Shown: one piece after another, positions 51,000 to 61,418 of the stretch
Position numbering within the stretch: the stretch's first letter is position 1
How the letters are laid out: each line of letters begins with the position of its first letter
From: Ophiocordyceps camponoti-saundersi (nom. inval.)
Lineage: Eukaryota > Ascomycota > Sordariomycetes > Hypocreales > Ophiocordycipitaceae
Length of the DNA: 64,000 nt
NCBI GenBank assembly: GCA_003339415.1
Contig: PDHQ01000001.1
Location: forward strand, 621,857-685,856
Direction of reading: 5' to 3'
Translations under genes and position numbers: made by a program
Notes under the pieces: model-generated
Told to the model about the DNA's origin: nothing
Seen by the model: only the letters and a program-made list of their open reading frames with translations
The model's database searches: none

Positions 51000-52946
51000 G
51001 ACGATGGCGAACTGGTGTGAAGGAGGAGGCCATGACGAGGAGTCGAACGGGGTGGGAGAAGGGAGGTTCTATACGGATCTGTGTATCACTATCTCCAAAC
51101 CTCAGCGATGTCGTCGGAAATCTCAGCCGGCTCGGGCTCACTGCATAAGACTAGTGTTGCTTGGTGACACGAGAGCACGTATTCGTATGGGGTATAAGAG
51201 GGGGGAATATTTAATATTGATGATGGGCTTTCCGGTCGTCTTTGAACCCCCGCGCGCGCTGGGCAGGGCAGGGCAGGGCAGGGATCTCCTCGGTGACACT
51301 GTAGCTGTCAATTCAGTTTCAGTTCCGTTCAGCCCGGCGAGGAAAAGCGGAAGGAGGACTGAGAAGGATGCTCGGCCGTTGTTGTATTGGCGGGTTGGAG
51401 CTGGGCGTTGCTTTGGGCTTGGTTTGCTGGCGATTTTCCTCGGAGACGCGCGTGGGAATGCGCAGGGAATGATGCCTGTTGCGTTGACGTGGACGGTGAA
51501 GAGAGTGAGTGAGAGATTGAGAGAGGCTGAGGAAACAGTTGTTTAGATCCCACTGCGGTCGGACCATCGGATATTGGAGCGTATTCCCAGCTCACTTACC
51601 CTCGTCTCATCTCATCTTCATCTCCTCATCCGATACCAGTATAATCCTCGACCTCGCAAACCTACCCCTACCTCTCCGGGCTTTCCCCACCCATCACCAC
51701 CATCGACGACGATCCCCCCCGCGCGCCGAGGGGCTGGACCCGGAGTTCGGCGGCTAGGGTCTCTGCAAGGCGGGTCTTTTTGGCATTCGTCTTTGTTGGG
51801 GATGGTGGGTTTATGTATGGCTTGGAGCGGGTGTGAATCTCTTCCTCTCTTTGACTCTCTCCTTCATCGTTGTGTCATCGTTGTGGGTGTGATTTTTGAT
51901 TTTTCACCATGAGTTTTCCCCTCTTCGTGTGCTTCTTGTGGGCTGTCATTACCTCATCTTCATTACATCATCCCCTTGCGGGGGTAACAATAAGGGAGAG
52001 TCGGCGTTTATCCGGGACCCCCTCCTCTCTTCTCTCCCCGCAAAAATCCAACGTCCAATCATCATCGGCATAGGTGACGACGGCGGTCAAGAGTCAAAGA
52101 GTCAACAGGGGGTTTCACTCAGGTATCGACTGGGCAGAAATTATATGGCAGGGGTACCTTTTTTTTCTTCTTCTGTCTTCCTTTCTCTCTCTGCTCTGCA
52201 TCGAATCTCTCGTCAACTACCACCTCAGCAGCCAGCCATGTAATTCACCACTTGCCTACCATTTCTCTTCCTCTCTCTCTCTGCTCCAATGTTCTTCTTA
52301 TGCATGATCTCTATAGCTCTACCTACCTAGGTAGATAAAATGAATACAGCTTATGAATCTCTCATATCCCTCTCTCTGTCTCCCCCCTCTCTTCTTCTTC
52401 CTTCTCCTCCTCCTCCTCCTCTTCCCGTATTCGAGCCACGATAGCGCACTACCAACATACCTTGAAACTAAACCCCGATTTTCTACTTTAATTCTTAATA
52501 TTCTATTAGTTCCTCTTTCTTTCCTTTTTTTCTTTCTTACCTGTTTCTTCTCCATCTGTGCCTCCGTCTCTCTCTCTCTCTCTCCCTCCCTCGCCTTACA
52601 TACATACATACCCTTACTTCCCCCCCCGCCCTCCTATTCATTCCCCTCCACATCCCGCCGATGGTGGAGAGGCGCGTGCTCAACGGCGCTTCTACTACTA
52701 CTACTATTATCTACAAACACCGCTCTTGAACGACTACTACCTACCTACTTACCCGCTAGGTGATACAGAAAAAAAGGTTAGCAGTCCGTGAATCAGTCAG
52801 TAACTACAAGGTAGTTATCTATCTATCTACCCTCCACTTCTTCTCTTCCTCATCCTCATCCTCTCCCCTGCAAAGCAAAAAAACAACAGCTCACAAGCAT
52901 CACATCCTTCCCTCACCTTCCTCCTCGTCTTCATCTCCATCCCGTC
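51000..52946. other. Gene-free stretch right of the oxidase gene
   Basis: About 1.9 kb. It contains GGGCAGGGCAGGGCAGGG (51,262-51,281, a G-quadruplex candidate about 265 bp upstream of the oxidase start), long CT-rich tracts (52,250-52,430, 52,560-52,600) and the palindrome CTACCTACCTAGGTAG (52,319-52,334). Open frames are pyrimidine-tract artefacts. Confidence 0.55.
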
Positions 52947-53746
52947 ATGGTCATCAGAATGGATCCAAACTGCGCCATCTGCAGCGCCCCCGCGACCCTA
53001 GCCTGCGACTGCGAAGCAAAGGGTCTCGAACTGGCAGTCCGTCAAGCCGAGGACCGCATGATGCGCTCCATCTACTCCGACATACGGTCCGGGCCTTTGA
53101 CCTCCATCAACTCCCATCGATGAACAGAACCAGGTACTGACGATCAACGAGAAGCTCCTGGGTCAGAGCCCACGCCCAAGACTACGTCCTCGAATACTTC
53201 CGCCTCCTCGCCGAACGTCGCAAAAACGCTCACACCGTTCACCTCGACCAGATGGCCGCCCACGCCTTCTACCACTACAACGCCCCCCCTCACCCGAACC
53301 AGATAGCCGACGCCCAAGCCGCTCTCAAGCGCGGCATCGACGAAGACTGGCAGGCGAGCGTGCAGCGATACCCCGAGGTTCTGGAGTACTACTTCGGCCT
53401 CGTCGAGCTCACCCTACCGGCAGACGACGAGCCGGCCGTCAAGGATCCGCCTCTCAGCGCTCTCACCGGTCATCATCACCGAAAGGCTGCCCGTCGTGGG
53501 AATAACAATAACGGCAACGGCAACGGCAACAGTAACGGCAACAACCATCATCCTCCTCCTCCGCTTCCCGAAGCCGTCGGCAGCAGCAACAACAGCAACT
53601 CGGCCGCTCTGCCGTCCCAGACCTCGCCTTTTGCTCCTCTACCTCCGGACCGTGACATGCCGATGGAGCGTCGCGCCACTCTGCCGCTCCGCCGGGACCG
53701 GAGGCCGCGCATCCCGGCTACCTCTTCCTACGCCCCGTATCCCTAG
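52947..53746 (+). CDS. Conserved fungal protein of unknown function
   Basis: Two exons (52,947-53,086; 53,155-53,746) give 243 residues from the first ATG or 239 from the ATG at 52,959 (MDPNCAICSAPA), which I consider the more likely start. The N-terminus has CAICSAPATLACDCEAKG, a four-Cys arrangement that could bind zinc, then a helical region (AVRQAEDRMMRSIYSDIRSW, HAQDYVLEYFRLLAERRK) and DEDWQASVQRYPEVLEYYFGLVE. The tail is a disordered Asn/Gly, His and Pro-rich stretch ending in Arg-rich sequence. The 68-bp intron has a GTCCGG donor and a CTGAC branch site. I recall similar uncharacterised proteins across Sordariomycetes but know no function. Confidence 0.8.
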
Positions 53747-54845
53747 GGAAACCCTTACCCCTTTTCTTCACCCACCTGTTTCTCTCTCTTTTTCTCTCAA
53801 ACCATCACTGGACGGCGCTTCTTCATCTTGGCTATCTATTGGGATTTGGACTGGGGGATAAAAAAATGCATCAAGAACTGGAGTCCCGTTCATATTAGAA
53901 AGCCTCGGTCTCTGTCTATCTCCGCTGTCTTCCTTGACGTTGCTTTATTGGCTTCTTTCTTCTTTGTCTCTCTCCCCGTGTCTTCCCTTGTTATCAACAA
54001 AATTCGTCATATCAATCCTCCCTCATATCTCTGCCAAACAATGCCGCATGTATCCGTATATACATATGTATGTATTATGCAGCCAGAATCCTCCTCTCCC
54101 CCCGACACGCACAGGTGCCCAACCGGCGCCCAAGCCGTCAACGACGTGTACGACCCGACGTGTCTTACCACAAACACCAAACCCTGCCAGGCTGACATTG
54201 TATGTATGATTGAACATACCTTCATGCATATCTAGTACCTGATAGGTAGGTAGCTACACATATGCATACGGATACGCCTACGACAGTTCAACATCCACAC
54301 CTTGAAGCATGTCAATGTGCGCAATGACTCACACCGTCGTCCATGATCCCATCAATCCCCTGGGTTGATAACCATCAACAACCCGACATACATAGATTTC
54401 TTTTGCCCTTCTTTGCAAATTCCCTTCGCTTTTCCCACTTGTCCAGCAAGAAAAAAAACTCCCATTTGAAGCCTCTCCCTCTTCTTTTTTTTTGGTATAT
54501 TTCTTTTCCTCTACTCCCCATACATGACGCAAAACGGATATGAAGAGACAGCGGGCGAGAAAGAGGAGACAAGTATAGAAAAGTGACGAAAAGTAATGGA
54601 AAACGGATGAGAGGACAAAGGGGGGAGAGCAGATGCTTATTTTGGTCACGACAGGAGAGGAGAGTACACGTCTTGATCCTGACAGGAGGAAGAGTACAGG
54701 TCTTTGATCTCGATAGGAGGAAGAAAGAGTCTGACATATTCCATCTCGGCGCAAAGAAATTAGAGAAGAAAGGGGAAAAGGGAGATTCTTTGGTCGACGA
54801 CGAAAGAGGAGAGAGGCCGAGGGAGGGGAGAGAAACAAGCACTTT
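53747..54845. other. Intergenic between convergent genes
   Basis: About 1.1 kb with no supported gene. It includes two TATCCGTA-type octamers (54,051-54,058; 54,267-54,274), a CATATGTATGTAT run and a GATAGGTAGGTAGCTAC motif (54,241). The right part is likely the bfr1 3' region. Confidence 0.55.
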
Positions 54846-55017
54846 TTACGACGACGCCGCTGCTGGCTGTTCGGCAATGGACGCATCCTTGACGGCGGCC
54901 GTCACCTCGTCCACCTTGTCGCCGCCGCTACCACCGTTGGCCTCTTCGTTTTCGAGCCTCTCAATCTCCTTTTTGGCCTTTTCGATATTCTGAAGGCGAG
55001 GTCAGCGTCGAAAACGA

Positions 55018-55059
<42 letters not shown>

Positions 55060-56414
55060 CCGCTGCGTCTGGGCTGCCTGGTCCGACTTCCAGTGGTCCA
55101 GCTTGGCTCGCACCTTTTCGATGACGCCCGGCACGTCGTCGCTGCTCATGGGCGGATCGACGCCTATGAAGCCACAGTCCTCCACCACCGACGGCGGGCA
55201 GTTGTACAACTTGGAAGGGCCACCACCGCCGGCCCCGCCCTTTTTCCCCTTCTTGCCCTTCTTGACGGCCGGCAGGTATTCTTCCTCGCGGTCCTCCTTG
55301 CGGACGAGGCGGGTGCCTTTGAGGCCCGAGTCGTCGTCGACGGTACGCAGGGCCCGGGCGCCGAGGCCGCTATCAGCCATGAGCGGGCCCTTTTCGATCT
55401 TGTGGCTCGGGTCGAGGAAGAGCAGTAGGCTGTTGGCGCGGCGCATCTCTTCGAGGTAGGCCGGGTCGCTGGCGTCGGCAAGGACGCGCTCGGCCGCGGC
55501 CTTCTTGCGGTCGCGCAGATACTGGTCCTGCTCGGCCTTTCTGCGCTCGCGCTGACGTTCTCGGGCCTCGCGCTCGTGCGTCTGGAAGGCCTTCTTCTGC
55601 GAAAAGTAGTCATCCTTGACCTTGCGCATGGCGGCGTACGTCTCCTGCTGCTCGGCCTGCAGGCGGGTGCGCTCGTCGCGGAGGCCAGACAGTCCCTTGT
55701 ACGCCTCGTCCTGCTCGGCCTTGATGGCGTCGAGCTCGGCCTGGATCTTGGCGTACTGGTCGGACATGGCCTTTTGCTCCGGGTCGTCCATGCTGTCCTT
55801 GATGTCCTTGATCTTGGCACGCAGGTCGTCGATGTGCTTCTGTGCGTCGTCGAATTGGCCAAAGGTCTTGCGCATCTTGCGCAGGCTGGAGATGTCGTTG
55901 AGGGCCTTTTTCTCGTCAACGAGCTTCATGGTACCGGAATTGACCTGCTTCTCGAGGCTGGTGACCTGGCGATCAACGTCTTCGACCGTCTTGAAGGGGA
56001 CCTTTGCCCTGGCCGTCTTCTGCTCGGCCACACGGCTGCGAAGTTGCTCGTCGAGGCGCTTGATCTGATCGAGCTTAGAAGAGCGGGCGTTCTTACCACC
56101 GGCCTGCTTCTGACGGATCTCGTTGGCCTGCGCAATAAGCTCCTGGCGACGTTTCTGCACAGGACTGGCTTGCTCCTTGTTCTTGTTGGGCATGGCCACG
56201 TCGATCTTGGCCTTGACGGCGTTCTTTATTTGATGAAAGGCACTTTTGTCAGTGCCATGACGATGGCAAAGAGAATTTTTGAAGGGAGACTAACCAGCCG
56301 GTCCATTGAGGCCTTGTGCGCCTTTTCGGCCTTTGCGAGCGCCTCTTTGTAAACCGCTTCATCGGGACGAGTCGGACGGCCGGCCGGCGTCGAGGAGGAA
56401 GGGGAATCGGCCAT
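54846..56414 (-). CDS. bfr1: Bfr1-type mRNP/nuclear segregation protein
   Basis: Three exons, complement(54,846-54,989; 55,060-56,223; 56,295-56,414), encode 475 residues. The product is almost entirely charged coiled coil: GGKNARSSKLDQIKRLDEQL, KVPFKTVEDVDRQVTSLEKQ, GTMKLVDEKKALNDISSLRK and DEAYKGLSGLRDERTRL are characteristic of the Bfr1 family. A later LYNCPPSVVEDCGFIGVDPP motif and a Lys/Gly-rich basic patch (VKKGKKGKKGG) precede the end. Yeast Bfr1 binds ER-associated polysomal mRNPs with Scp160 and influences secretion and ploidy. The last intron holds an almost pure (GA)n run (about 55,019-55,054). Confidence 0.92.
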
Positions 56415-57641
56415 TTGCGAGGACCGATTTGGGGAGGGGTGGGGAGAATTCGAGGAGGGAGGGAGAGGAAGAGATGTAAATTTGAGGGGCGAAGAATGAG
56501 GAAAAAGAAAAGGACTGGTTGACGGAGGAGAAGAGGGAGGGGAGGACGATAGAGCAGTTGAAAAATTAGGAGAGTGAGAGTCAGTGAAGGTGTGTGTGTG
56601 TGGTTTTTTTTTCCCGGGCGGTCGAGTCTGGTGGTGTTCCGTCCCAGGTTATTAGTCAAGGTTTCCCGTTTATATTAGGCAGGTATGTAGTTAGTCCCCT
56701 CGACCCTTCCTCCCCTTTTTTTTCCCGCCCACCCAACCGGCCAGCAGCAGTTTCCAGGCGATCGGTCCCGCCGTGTTTCCCCTCCTCCCTTCTAATTGGA
56801 CCTCTATAATCAGCGGGCTGACTCTATCAGTGCCTTGTAAGTTATGGAAGGATGAAAAGGTGGTTTTCGACAATGCGATTCATTTGTATCCGTATGCATT
56901 GCACATACAATGTATGCATTAGTTGTATCATGTATGTATGTATGTATGTATGTATATTCGTTGTACGGATATGAAGAAGGGGTTAAAATGCATGTAAATT
57001 AACATGCCTACGCTTTCTAAACGGAGGGGATTGTGATTATCTTCATATGCACGTACAACAAGAACACTGCTGATCCATCGTTCTCGCTGTGATGCCCTTG
57101 CGAATAGAGTAATCCCTGGAAACTGTTCAGGACACTGCTATTGTGGAAAAGGGCGACGGACTTTGGATCAGGGCGCTGGAAGACCACCCATCCTACAATT
57201 TGCAGGCCTTACGCTGTCTACTTATACAGTATGTCCACTGCTGTTTCTGACAGCTATCCTACGCCACCTGATGCTTAATTCGGTGAAATCATAGGCCACA
57301 CCACTTGCTACCTACACCTTACACCTACAGCTAGCTCACGAATTGTGGCTACTAGAAGGCAGTGGTTGTTAAGCACGGAGCAGCGAACTTCTTCAGCAAT
57401 GCATGCCAGCGTCCAACAGTCCGTGGCGCCGACAGCACCGCAGCACCGCCACAGCCACAGCATCACATGACAAGGCTGAGAATTACAACAGTCACTCCAA
57501 AAAAAAACCAGGGCGACAAAGAAACATCACCATCGAAACAGCCTTCCCTTTCTCTCCCTCTTCTTCTTACCCTCTTCCAGCATCAGATCAACGGACTTTA
57601 TTCTCCTTCCACGAAACAAAAGCGACTCTCCCGAACCAGAT
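56415..57641. other. Divergent intergenic region, bfr1 and rpb5
   Basis: About 1.2 kb. A (TG)n run lies at about 56,590-56,600, a (TATG)n run at about 56,934-56,954, and TATCCGTA octamers at 56,887-56,894 and 56,962-56,969 flank it. No gene is supported. Confidence 0.55.
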
Positions 57642-58404
57642 ATGGAAGACGCCTTTCCGCACGATGCAAAGGCGAAAGAGGTGGTGAGGCTGTGGCGCGC
57701 GTGGAAGACGGTTCACGAAATGGTGGCGGACCGCGAGTACGAACTGGCCGAGGAGGAGGTCAGCGTGTCGCTGGACCGGTTCCGCGACGAATACTGCAAT
57801 CCGGACGGCAGCGTCAAGTACGTCTCTTGTCTTTCTGTCACTTTTCTAGTCTCCCTCTCTGACTGCCGGCAAAAACAGCCGCGCCAAACTCCAGTTCTCA
57901 GCTCGCCCCAGCGACGCCATGCTGCGAAAAAACACCCCCCCGGCTACAGAATCCAACCCCGATCCCGTCCCCGACTGCGGCCCCGTCTGGGTCGAGTTCC
58001 TGACGGACAAGAACTTCGGCGTCAGCCAGATCCGCCAGTTCGCAAAGTACATCATATCCAACCACTACAAGACGGGCATCATGGTCACCCACGTCGCCCT
58101 CTCGTCCGCCGCCCGGAAGTCGCTCGCCAGCGTCGAAAGCATGGCCAAGATCGAATGCTTCCTCGAGGACGACCTCCTCGTCAACATCACCCACCACGAG
58201 CTCGTGCCCCGCCACGTGCTGCTATCGCGCGAAGAGAAGGCGGCCCTGTTGAAGCGCTACCGCCTCAAGGAGACGCAGCTGCCGCGCATGCTACAAAAGG
58301 ATCCCGTCGCGCGCTATCTGGGTCTGAAGCGCGGTCAAGTGGTCAAGATTATCCGGGCCAGCGAGACTGCCGGACGATATGCCAGTTATCGGCTTTGCGT
58401 ATAG
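57642..58404 (+). CDS. rpb5: RNA polymerases I, II and III subunit RPABC1 (Rpb5)
   Basis: Two exons (57,642-57,817; 57,879-58,404) give 233 residues. The N-terminal jaw domain has EVVRLWRAWKTVHEMVADREY, and VWVEFLTDKNFGVSQIRQFAKYI and GIMVTHVALSSAARKSL lead into the assembly domain with LLVNITHHELVPRHVLLSREEK, RYRLKETQLPRMLQKDPVARYLGLKRGQVVKIIRASETAGRYASYRL, the near-universal C-terminus shared with archaeal RpoH. It sits in the lower jaw of all three nuclear polymerases. It is slightly longer than yeast Rpb5 (215 residues) because of a Pro/Glu loop near residue 80. Confidence 0.96.
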
Positions 58405-58602
58405 GCGTTATATCTGTTTCATCATGGGGGTGTTTTTCGGTGCCGCGGGGAATTCAATTGATGAAGATGGAAACTACTTTGTGGGTTTTTATAGAGGGTA
58501 TCCGTTGTGTACAAAACAATAAGCCTATACTCGGCCTTTCCAGACGCCTGCCTGCTCGCTGTCGCAACAAGAAAAATGACAATAGAGGGAAAGACGTCAC
58601 GG

Positions 58603-58864
58603 TCACAAGCGCGTGGTCAAGAGACCGCCCGGATCCATCAGCGGCGGCCCAGCGTCTCTCTGACTATCATAGGACCGATGAGCGCGCGGCGAAGGCGGCT
58701 CGGTCAAATCACCACCGAGGTCCTGCAGCAGGGCGGTCGATCCTCTCCGACGACCGGTGGCGGAAGCGGGGACGACGGAAGCCAACGTCTTGTTATTGGT
58801 GTTGCCGTCGAGGAGGCCGCCTACGTCGAGAAAAGAGATGGATTCGTGCTTGGATGCGCGGCGG

Positions 58865-58906
<42 letters not shown>

Positions 58907-60161
58907 TGTTGTTGGGAGTGAAGTTGCTGTGGATTCTGCTGCTGCTGCTGCTGCTGCTGTAGCTGTAGCTGCTGAAGACGGTCATCGTCAGGACGGACAG
59001 CGGAAGAAGGCCTCCGCAAAGTCGGTTCAAGACTCAAGCCGACGTCGCGAACGAGATCCTCGTCACTCCCCCACTGCTGCTGAAGCGTCGGCCTCCTCGG
59101 GTAGCTAGCGCGATCGGAGGAATCGGCGACGGAAAACTTGTGCTTCTTGATGCCGCGATCGCGAACGAAGGATCCGAGAACAAGGGCGTTGGCCGCCGCG
59201 GTGGCGAAGATGAGCTCGACGGAAGCCATAAGCGACCTGTACTGCTGACGTCCATGCTGACGCAGTATATGCGGCAGGCGGTAGACGGTGACGGCCACGA
59301 CGGACAGGCTGAGCGAGAAGAGCAGTATCAGCTGCAGCTTCCGCCGCAGCCGCATCTGGCTGCTGAGGATGATGGGCACGGGGAAGATGACGAGCAGGGC
59401 GTCGGTCGCGATGTTGCAGCTGGCCATGACGATGAGCTGCACGAGACCCTGTCGACACTGTCCGCCCGGGTCGGGGACGACCTGCCAGTAGTGGGAGAAG
59501 GGGCGACACTCGGCTAGGATGCTGACGAGGACGGCGACGAAGGTGAGCACCAGCGTCCAGCGGATCATGGTGAGGGCGGCGAGGTGAGATTTGCGCCAGG
59601 TGAGGTCAGTGAGACGTTTGAGGAATTCGAGGATGGCGTATTTGAGGATCCAGAGTCTGTTTTATTTGTTGGTACTTGAAGTAGATGAAGATGCAGCATC
59701 GTTCATCATCATTGTCGTCATCATCAGTCTTGAGTGAACAGGGCATAAGTGAAGGGGGAATACGGATAGAAGATGGTGATAGAAGAGGGGGGAGGTAGGA
59801 GAAAAGAGGGGACCAACGTAGCAGCATAAAAGAACCTCCCAGCAAGCACAAGCCCGCTCCCCTTCCTCCTCTCCCACAAAGCCTTCTCACCGAGGACGAC
59901 GCCCCCAGCCGCGGCCAAATCGACATTGTTCGTGCCCCAGACGAGGACGAAATGGACGCACACGAGACGACAGACGAGCGGGACCAGAGCCGCGGCCGCG
60001 ATCCTGTCCTCGCGGAAGAGCCTCTCCGTCCGGATGAAGCGGCCGGCGACCCGGAGGAGGATCATGGTGGCGCAGAAGCTGGTGGCCCACCAGCAGACGA
60101 GGAGCGTGGGTTTATCCTCTCTGAAGGGACGGAGGGACGGAGGTGAAGTGTAGAGGGTCAT
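58603..60161 (-). CDS. Fungal rhodopsin-domain integral membrane protein with poly-Gln tail
   Basis: Two exons, complement(58,603-59,656; 59,818-60,161), encode 465 residues. Seven hydrophobic segments are predicted in the first 290 residues, starting FREDKPTLLVCWWATSFCATMILLRVAGRF and including RWTLVLTFVAVLVSILAECRPFSHYW, the GQCRQGLVQLIVMASCNIATDALLVIFPVPII region and SVELIFATAAANALVLGSFVRDRG. The CRPFSHYW and DALLVIFPVPII motifs are typical of the fungal rhodopsin-like/PTH11-related family, whose members are mostly orphan receptors or uncharacterised. There is no CFEM domain, and I see no retinal-binding lysine motif. The cytosolic tail carries two Gln runs encoded by CAG/CTG repeats (58,867-58,970). 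The intron donor is GTTGGT. Confidence 0.78.
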
Positions 60162-61418
60162 TGCCGTTCTCTCTGTATCTGTATCTGTCTCTCGTTTCTC
60201 TCTCGTCTCACGTCTCTCGTCTCTCGTCTCTCGTCTCTCTCAGCTCTCTTTGCCCGTCCCCCTCCCCTCTTTCTCTTCTCTTATCTTTAATCAGATAAGA
60301 TGAATGATAGGTAGATGAATGAGGTATAATAGTGTAAGATATAGCTAAAGAGAAGCGTAAGAGGAGGAAGAACAAGCGGAAGAAAGAGTCAGCTCGGAAA
60401 GGAAAAAAAAAGACACAGAGAAAGAGAGACGAACAAGAGAGGAGGAAAGGAAAAAAAAAACAAATAGCAAGTCTTCGGTGACGCACAGCCATTGGCAGCG
60501 CACAGCCGACGAAGCGCGTCCGAAAAAGCTGACGACCCAGCCATCCATCCAACCAACCAACCATCCATCTCGGCTCCCTCCCTCCCCCCCCTCTCCCATC
60601 CATCCATCCATCCATGTATGTATACTAGAAAACGACACAGGCATGTAGGGATAACATGTAAGTGAATAAGTCCACTAATATAAAACTCAACCTCCCCTAG
60701 GAAAGTCAGATATCCCCAATTAAAAAACCGTCATCTATAGCGTCATATTTTCAACATTTGCTGAAGAAGACTACAGAAGGTATCCGTAACGAGACACATG
60801 GGAAGGACAGTCAGAAGAAGAAGAGAAAGAAGAAGAGAGATGCCAAGAAAAGGTGGCTGCAGCCCGTCAGCCGTCGCCACTGCAGCCAGCCCCCCCCTCA
60901 TCTTCCTCATTCACTCATCCTCCATCCCCAATCCTGTCAACACTGATAATTCACCCCATGCTTTTCTCGTTCACTTATTGTGTTTCTCCTTCAATTTCCC
61001 CCCCTTCACTCACAAGGACGTATTAGAGAAGGTATCGTGGGAAGATCGATTTGCCTTTCATATTGCATCATGCATATCCGTCCCTAGTACCTACGGGTAT
61101 AGGTCATTCATTCATCTATCCGTATTCATTCATTCATTCCATCTTACACCTCTTCTTCCCCCCCCCCTCAGACACGTGCTATCCGCGCTAATCCTGCAAT
61201 ACCCCGCTCGCTTAACCCCCCTAGCGCCCCCCTCCCCCGCACCCCGGGTACTAAGACTTCCCCGCCATCGATAACGGGGGGGGGACTCGGTGAGTGAATG
61301 TGACGCACGTGAGTCCCTCAACGGCCTCACCAACTTTGAATTCTTCTTCCACCTCTTCTAACTTTCTATCTATCTTCATCTATATTTTTCTAGACAAGTC
61401 TTCGACCGCATCCCACTT
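60162..61418. other. Gene-free stretch between the rhodopsin-domain gene and cofactor D
   Basis: About 1.26 kb. It contains CGTCTCTCGTCTCT repeats (60,195-60,240), an A-rich purine tract (60,340-60,465), ATCCATCC repeats (60,541-60,614) and TATCCGTA octamers at 60,781 and 61,117. No gene is supported. Confidence 0.55.

Noticed and set aside
57362..57862. 166-residue frame overlapping the rpb5 start
   Set aside because: Different frame from rpb5, low complexity, no recognisable domain.
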